Part shown: in pieces, positions 30,994 to 33,947 of the stretch
Position numbering within the stretch: position 1 is the stretch's first letter
Layout of the letters: each line of letters begins with the position of its first letter
Source of the DNA: CALJUZ01 sp003387805
GTDB taxonomy: Bacteria > Bacillota > Limnochordia > Limnochordales > ZCTH02-B6
Reading direction: 5' to 3'
Assembly (NCBI GenBank): GCA_937975235.1
Contig: CALJUZ010000036.1
Coordinates: forward strand, 1-33,947
Length of the DNA: 33,947 nucleotides
Translations under genes and position numbers: made by a program
The notes under the pieces: generated by a model
What the model saw: the letters and a program-made list of their open reading frames with translations, nothing else
Database searches by the model: none
What the model was told of the DNA's origin: nothing

Positions 30994-31036
30994 GCGGGCT
31001 CCTCGACGGACGAGGTCGAGGAGCCCGCATTTTTTT
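30994..31036 (+). terminator. Intrinsic terminator of the Pro-Gly-Arg-His tRNA operon
   Basis: GCGGGCTCCTCGAC (30994-31007) pairs perfectly with GTCGAGGAGCCCGC (31015-31028), seven-base loop, then A and seven T. Confidence 0.96.
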
Positions 31037-31103
31037 GTCTTCCTGCGGCCCGGGCGCATGATCCGGCGGGCGGCCGGTCATTACTGGAGACGGGGGCTCC
31101 TGG

Positions 31104-31895
31104 TTGGCAATCCCGTGGCCGGCCGCCGCGCTGGCGTTCACGCTGGCGGCTGCTATTTGGCCTCTGACCGTCACGTTCGAGGCGCGCGCGGGCCGCGGCG
31201 GCGCGCAGCTCGACGTCTCCTCCGTGGGCATGCTGTGGCGGGCGCGCCTGCGGCTGCTGCACGCGCGGGCGACGCTGCAGGAGGCGTCCGTCGAAGTCCG
31301 GTTCTTGCACTTCCTGACGCTGCGCAAGGAGTGGCCGGCGGTCTCGGTGGCCTGGCGCGGGCTCGTCCCTTCGTGGCGCGTCGTGTCCGAGCTGGAAGCG
31401 GGCCTGGGGAAAGCGGGCGACGGCGCCGAAGCGGACCATCCGGTCACGTGGGCCCGGGTGCGGCGGTGGGCGCGGGCGTGGAGGCGGTGGCGGCCGGCGG
31501 CGCGGGCCGCGCGGCAGGGCCTGCGGTTCGTGGGCCGTCGCCTGGTGGTGTCTTCCCTGCGCATCGCGCTGCGAGTGGCCGTCGATGATCCGGCGGCCGC
31601 GGCTTGGGTGCACGGCTTGGCGTGGTCGGTGCTGGGCGCCGCCCTGGGCCGGGCTCAAGGCGCGTGGCGGTTCCGCCGCCCGCCGCGGGTGACCGTGCAG
31701 CCGGTTGTTGCGGCCGGCGGGTTTGACTTCCGCATGGCCGGGCAGGCGTCCGTGCGCCAGATCGAGGCGGCCGCGGGCTTGGCGCTGGCCGCGGCGGCCT
31801 ACGCCGGCGAAAAGCTGGCGCAGGCGGCCAGGGCTCGCCGCCGGGCCCGGCCGCGCCGCCGGAGAGCCCGCCGCACCGCGGCGGCGTGCGGGTAA
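31104..31895 (+). CDS. DUF2953 domain protein
   Basis: 263 aa, function unknown. An N-terminal hydrophobic helix (about 4-22) suggests a membrane anchor. The DUF2953 region is the C-terminal half (RRLVVSSLRIALRVAVDDPA, WVHGLAWSVLGA, RVTVQPVVAAGGFDFRMAG). In spore-forming Firmicutes this family often precedes the sporulation gene ytfJ, which is absent here. Start is TTG 31104 with GGGGG 7 nt upstream; no ATG fits. The C-terminus is extremely basic (RARRRARPRRRRARR). It lies alone between two tRNA clusters, after a terminator, and has no clear promoter. Confidence 0.75.
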   Translation: MAIPWPAAALAFTLAAAIWPLTVTFEARAGRGGAQLDVSSVGMLWRARLRLLHARATLQEASVEVRFLHFLTLRKEWPAVSVAWRGLVPSWRVVSELEAGLGKAGDGAEADHPVTWARVRRWARAWRRWRPAARAARQGLRFVGRRLVVSSLRIALRVAVDDPAAAAWVHGLAWSVLGAALGRAQGAWRFRRPPRVTVQPVVAAGGFDFRMAGQASVRQIEAAAGLALAAAAYAGEKLAQAARARRRARPRRRRARRTAAACG

Positions 31896-31912
31896 TGGCG
31901 CGCAGATCTCGT

Positions 31913-31941
31913 TTGACGCCGGCTGCGGCGGACGGTATAAT
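31913..31941 (+). promoter_or_regulatory. Promoter of tRNA-Lys
   Basis: TTGACG (31913-31918), 17 bp, TATAAT (31936-31941), 12 nt before the tRNA 5' end. Near-consensus sigma-A promoter. Confidence 0.92.
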
Positions 31942-31953
31942 AGATAATGCCCT

Positions 31954-32028
31954 GTGCCCGTGGCGCAACGGTAGCGCAAAGGACTTTTAATCCTTAGGTT
32001 GTGGGTTCGAATCCCACCGGGCACACCA
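31954..32028 (+). tRNA. tRNA-Lys (TTT)
   Basis: Acceptor GTGCCCG/CGGGCAC, anticodon loop CTTTTAA (TTT at 31986-31988), short D-loop GCAACGGTA, T-loop TTCGAAT, CCA encoded, 75 nt. The body differs from the usual Firmicute tRNA-Lys (GGCGC D-stem in place of AGCTC), so identity rests on the anticodon. Confidence 0.93.
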
Positions 32029-32034
32029 AACGAA

Positions 32035-32060
32035 CCCCGCCGCGTCCGGCGGGGTTTCTT
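32035..32060 (+). terminator. Terminator-like hairpin between tRNA-Lys and tRNA-Leu
   Basis: CCCCGCCG (32035-32042), loop CGTC, CGGCGGGG (32047-32054), then TTTCTT ending directly at the first base of tRNA-Leu. Flanking AA/TT can extend the stem. Confidence 0.7.
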
Positions 32061-32145
32061 GCGAGAGTGGCGGAACTGGCAGACGCGCTAGACTTAGGAT
32101 CTAGTGCCTCGCGGCGTGGGGGTTCGAGTCCCCCCTCTCGCACCA
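32061..32145 (+). tRNA. tRNA-Leu (TAG)
   Basis: Class II tRNA of 85 nt: acceptor GCGAGAG/CTCTCGC, anticodon loop CTTAGGA, long variable arm, T-loop TTCGAGT, CCA encoded. No promoter of its own is visible, so it should depend on read-through from tRNA-Lys. Confidence 0.95.
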
Positions 32146-32293
32146 GTCTCTTTCATCCAGGCACGGCCAAACCACGGTCCACGGATTTCGTTCCCTGCCA
32201 CGGCCGGCGGCAGGCATGTTCCGCCCCGCTGCCCGGCTTTTCCAGCCGGCCGCGATGCACCGCGGCCGCGGCCCGTCGCGTCCCGCCTGCTTA

Positions 32294-32322
32294 TTGACAG
32301 TGCCGACCCGCTAAGGGATAAT
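32294..32322 (+). promoter_or_regulatory. Promoter of the trigger factor gene
   Basis: Perfect TTGACA (32294-32299), 17 bp, GATAAT (32317-32322), giving a leader of about 80 nt before tig. The stretch from tRNA-Leu to this promoter (32146-32293) holds only GC-rich inverted repeats. Confidence 0.92.
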
Positions 32323-32407
32323 GGCAAGAGCGAAATTCGGCCTCCAACTGCACCCACGGTTGGGATACACTGACTATGTTAGGCGTTGCTGCCGGGGAGG
32401 GCATGGC

Positions 32408-33871
32408 ATGAAAACGACGGTCGAACGGTTGCCTGATCATCCGGCCCGTGTCGTCTTGGAAGTTGAAGTTGAACCCGAACGAGTGGAACAGGCCGTTGAC
32501 CGGGTATACCGGCGGGTCGTGCGCGACCTGCGCATTCCGGGCTTCCGCAAAGGCCGGGCGCCTCGCAAAATCGTCGAGATGTACCTGGGCAAGGACGCGC
32601 TGCTGCAGGAAGCCATCGAAGAGCTGGTGCCGGCGGCGTACCGGGAGGCCGCCAAGCAGGCCGAGATTGACCCGGTGTCCCGGGCGCAGATCGACATCAT
32701 CGACTTCGGCGAAGGCAAGCCGCTGACGTTCAAAGCGGAAGTGGACGTCAAGCCCGAGGTGACGCTGGGCGAGTACAAAGGGCTGGCGGTGGAGAAGCAC
32801 ATCCGCAAAGTGACCGACGCGGACGTGGAGCGGGTGCTGGAGCGCATCCGCCAGAACAACGCCCGCCTGGAAACGGCGGACAAAGAAGCCGTCGAAGAAG
32901 GCGACTACGCCGTCATCGACTTTGACGGCTACATCGACGGCGAGCCCTTCCGCGGCGGCGCGGGACGCGGCGAGCTGGTGGAAGTGACGCCCGAGGCGTT
33001 CGTTCCCGGCTTCGCCCAACAGCTCATCGGCATGAAGCCGGGCGAAGAGCGGGAAGTCACCGTCACGTTCCCCGAAGACGCCCGGGACGATTTGGCCGGG
33101 AAAGAAGCCACCTTCTCCGTGCGGCTGCAGGAGATCAAAGTCCGGGTCGTGCCGGAGCTGGACGATGAACTGGCCAAGACCGCGGGCGACTTCGAAACGC
33201 TGGAGGAGCTGCGGGCCGACGCGCGGCGCCGGCTGGAGGAGGCCGCGGCCGAGGACGCCGCCTCGGAGCTGGAGGCCCGCATCATCGAGCGGGTCACCGA
33301 CGCGGCCGCGGTCGACATTCCCGAAGTGATGATCGAGCAGGAAATCGAGCAGATGATCCAGGAATTCCGCTTCAACCTGGCGGCCAGCGGCTGGCGGCTG
33401 GAGGATTACCTGGAAGTCAACAAGATGACCGAAGAGCAGCTGGCCGAAGAGTTCCGGCCGGGCGCCGAGCGGCGGGTCAAGTCGGACTTGGTCCTGGAAG
33501 CCATCGCCCGGGCGGAAAACCTGGACGTGACCGAGGAGGAAGTGGACGAGCGCATGCGGCTCGTCCTGGGGCCCGGCCGGGACGAAAAGGAACTGGCCGA
33601 GCTGATGGCCGACGAAGACCGGCGGGAAGTGTCCCGCCTGAACCTGCTGCGGCTCAAGGCCGTCCGCTGGCTCATCGACAACGCCGACGTGACGGAGGTC
33701 GAGTACGAGCCGGAGGAAGCGGCGGAGGAAGAAGCCGCGGCGGGCGGCGAGGGACCGGCCGAGACCGCGCCCAAGGCCGCTGCGGAGGCCGCCGGCGGCG
33801 ACGAGGAAGCGGCCGCGGCGGACGCGGATGCGGGCGAGGCCGCGCCGGCCGACGAGACCGGCAAGGCGTAA
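32408..33871 (+). CDS. tig: Trigger factor, ribosome-associated chaperone/PPIase
   Basis: 487 aa. It binds nascent chains at ribosomal protein L23. The ribosome-docking loop GFRKGRAP is at residues 45-52, the FKBP-type PPIase domain at about 160-245 (GDYAVIDFDGYIDGEPF, VPGFAQQLIGMKPGE), then the long helical chaperone domain to about 430. The last ~55 residues (about 432-487) are an acidic Ala/Glu/Asp/Gly-rich tail, longer than in typical trigger factors of ~430 aa. ATG 32408 lies 7 nt after GGGGAGGG. In many bacteria clpP/clpX follow; the remaining 76 bases of the window are too short to tell. Confidence 0.97.
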   Translation: MKTTVERLPDHPARVVLEVEVEPERVEQAVDRVYRRVVRDLRIPGFRKGRAPRKIVEMYLGKDALLQEAIEELVPAAYREAAKQAEIDPVSRAQIDIIDFGEGKPLTFKAEVDVKPEVTLGEYKGLAVEKHIRKVTDADVERVLERIRQNNARLETADKEAVEEGDYAVIDFDGYIDGEPFRGGAGRGELVEVTPEAFVPGFAQQLIGMKPGEEREVTVTFPEDARDDLAGKEATFSVRLQEIKVRVVPELDDELAKTAGDFETLEELRADARRRLEEAAAEDAASELEARIIERVTDAAAVDIPEVMIEQEIEQMIQEFRFNLAASGWRLEDYLEVNKMTEEQLAEEFRPGAERRVKSDLVLEAIARAENLDVTEEEVDERMRLVLGPGRDEKELAELMADEDRREVSRLNLLRLKAVRWLIDNADVTEVEYEPEEAAEEEAAAGGEGPAETAPKAAAEAAGGDEEAAAADADAGEAAPADETGKA

Positions 33872-33947
33872 CCGCGCGGCCCTTCGCCCCGGGCCGGGGC
33901 GGCCGGCCGCTGCATCACGGAGACATCGCGAAGAAATTTTACCAAGG

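Noticed and set aside
33872..33947. Start of a clpP gene after tig
   Set aside because: Expected from gene order in other bacteria, but no start codon with a recognisable ClpP N-terminus is within the window.

Overview
The window reads as a chromosomal segment of a GC-rich, deep-branching Firmicute (Bacillota), probably thermophilic, of the Symbiobacterium/Thermaerobacter/Limnochorda kind. That placement is inferred from gene content only. The supporting genes are the rapZ-yvcK-whiA trio, smpB-ssrA, a GerMN protein beside a cell-wall amidase, a DUF2953 protein, a GH57 branching enzyme with its DUF4912 partner, and a K+-dependent membrane pyrophosphatase. Promoters are sigma-A type, several with an extended -10 (TGn before the hexamer). 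Start codons are often GTG or TTG with a strong Shine-Dalgarno sequence. No transposase, integrase, phage gene or CRISPR array is visible.

Layout. 1-1122: no gene; a 63-bp tandem array, then four ~88-bp palindromes spaced at ~230 bp. 1085-5907: alpha-glucan island with DUF4912 and GH57 branching enzyme leftward and a GH15 glucoamylase-like enzyme rightward. 6086-12484: an exported FG-GAP protein, nagA, nagB, then rapZ, yvcK and whiA, linking amino-sugar catabolism to amino-sugar sensing and cell-envelope control. 12585-16935: glycolytic operon gap-pgk-tpiA-eno. 17164-19470: secG and hppA. 19471-21340: 1.9 kb without a gene, filled by a 19-bp array, a terminator, a 268-bp hairpin array and a 10-bp phased array. 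21400-22314: smpB and tmRNA with a terminator. 22451-30507: cell-wall amidase, GerMN protein, murD, a MutL/GlmL-family ATPase, rph and rdgB, all rightward. 30601-32145: tRNA-Pro, -Gly, -Arg, -His, a DUF2953 gene, then tRNA-Lys and -Leu. 32408-33871: trigger factor. The last 76 bases hold no recognisable gene.

The protein-coding part is mostly ordinary housekeeping. The unusual material is (i) tandem and palindromic repeat arrays of many different periods placed just after or between genes, one of which supplies the C-terminus and stop codon of the GH57 gene; (ii) a tRNA-Gly whose conserved G19-C56 elbow pair is swapped to C19-G56; (iii) a tmRNA with a non-canonical T-arm; and (iv) a mutase-reactivase-like ATPase with no mutase in the window. 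I did not find a convincing new multi-gene system. The best candidates for something undescribed are the 230-bp palindrome array and the 268-bp hairpin array.
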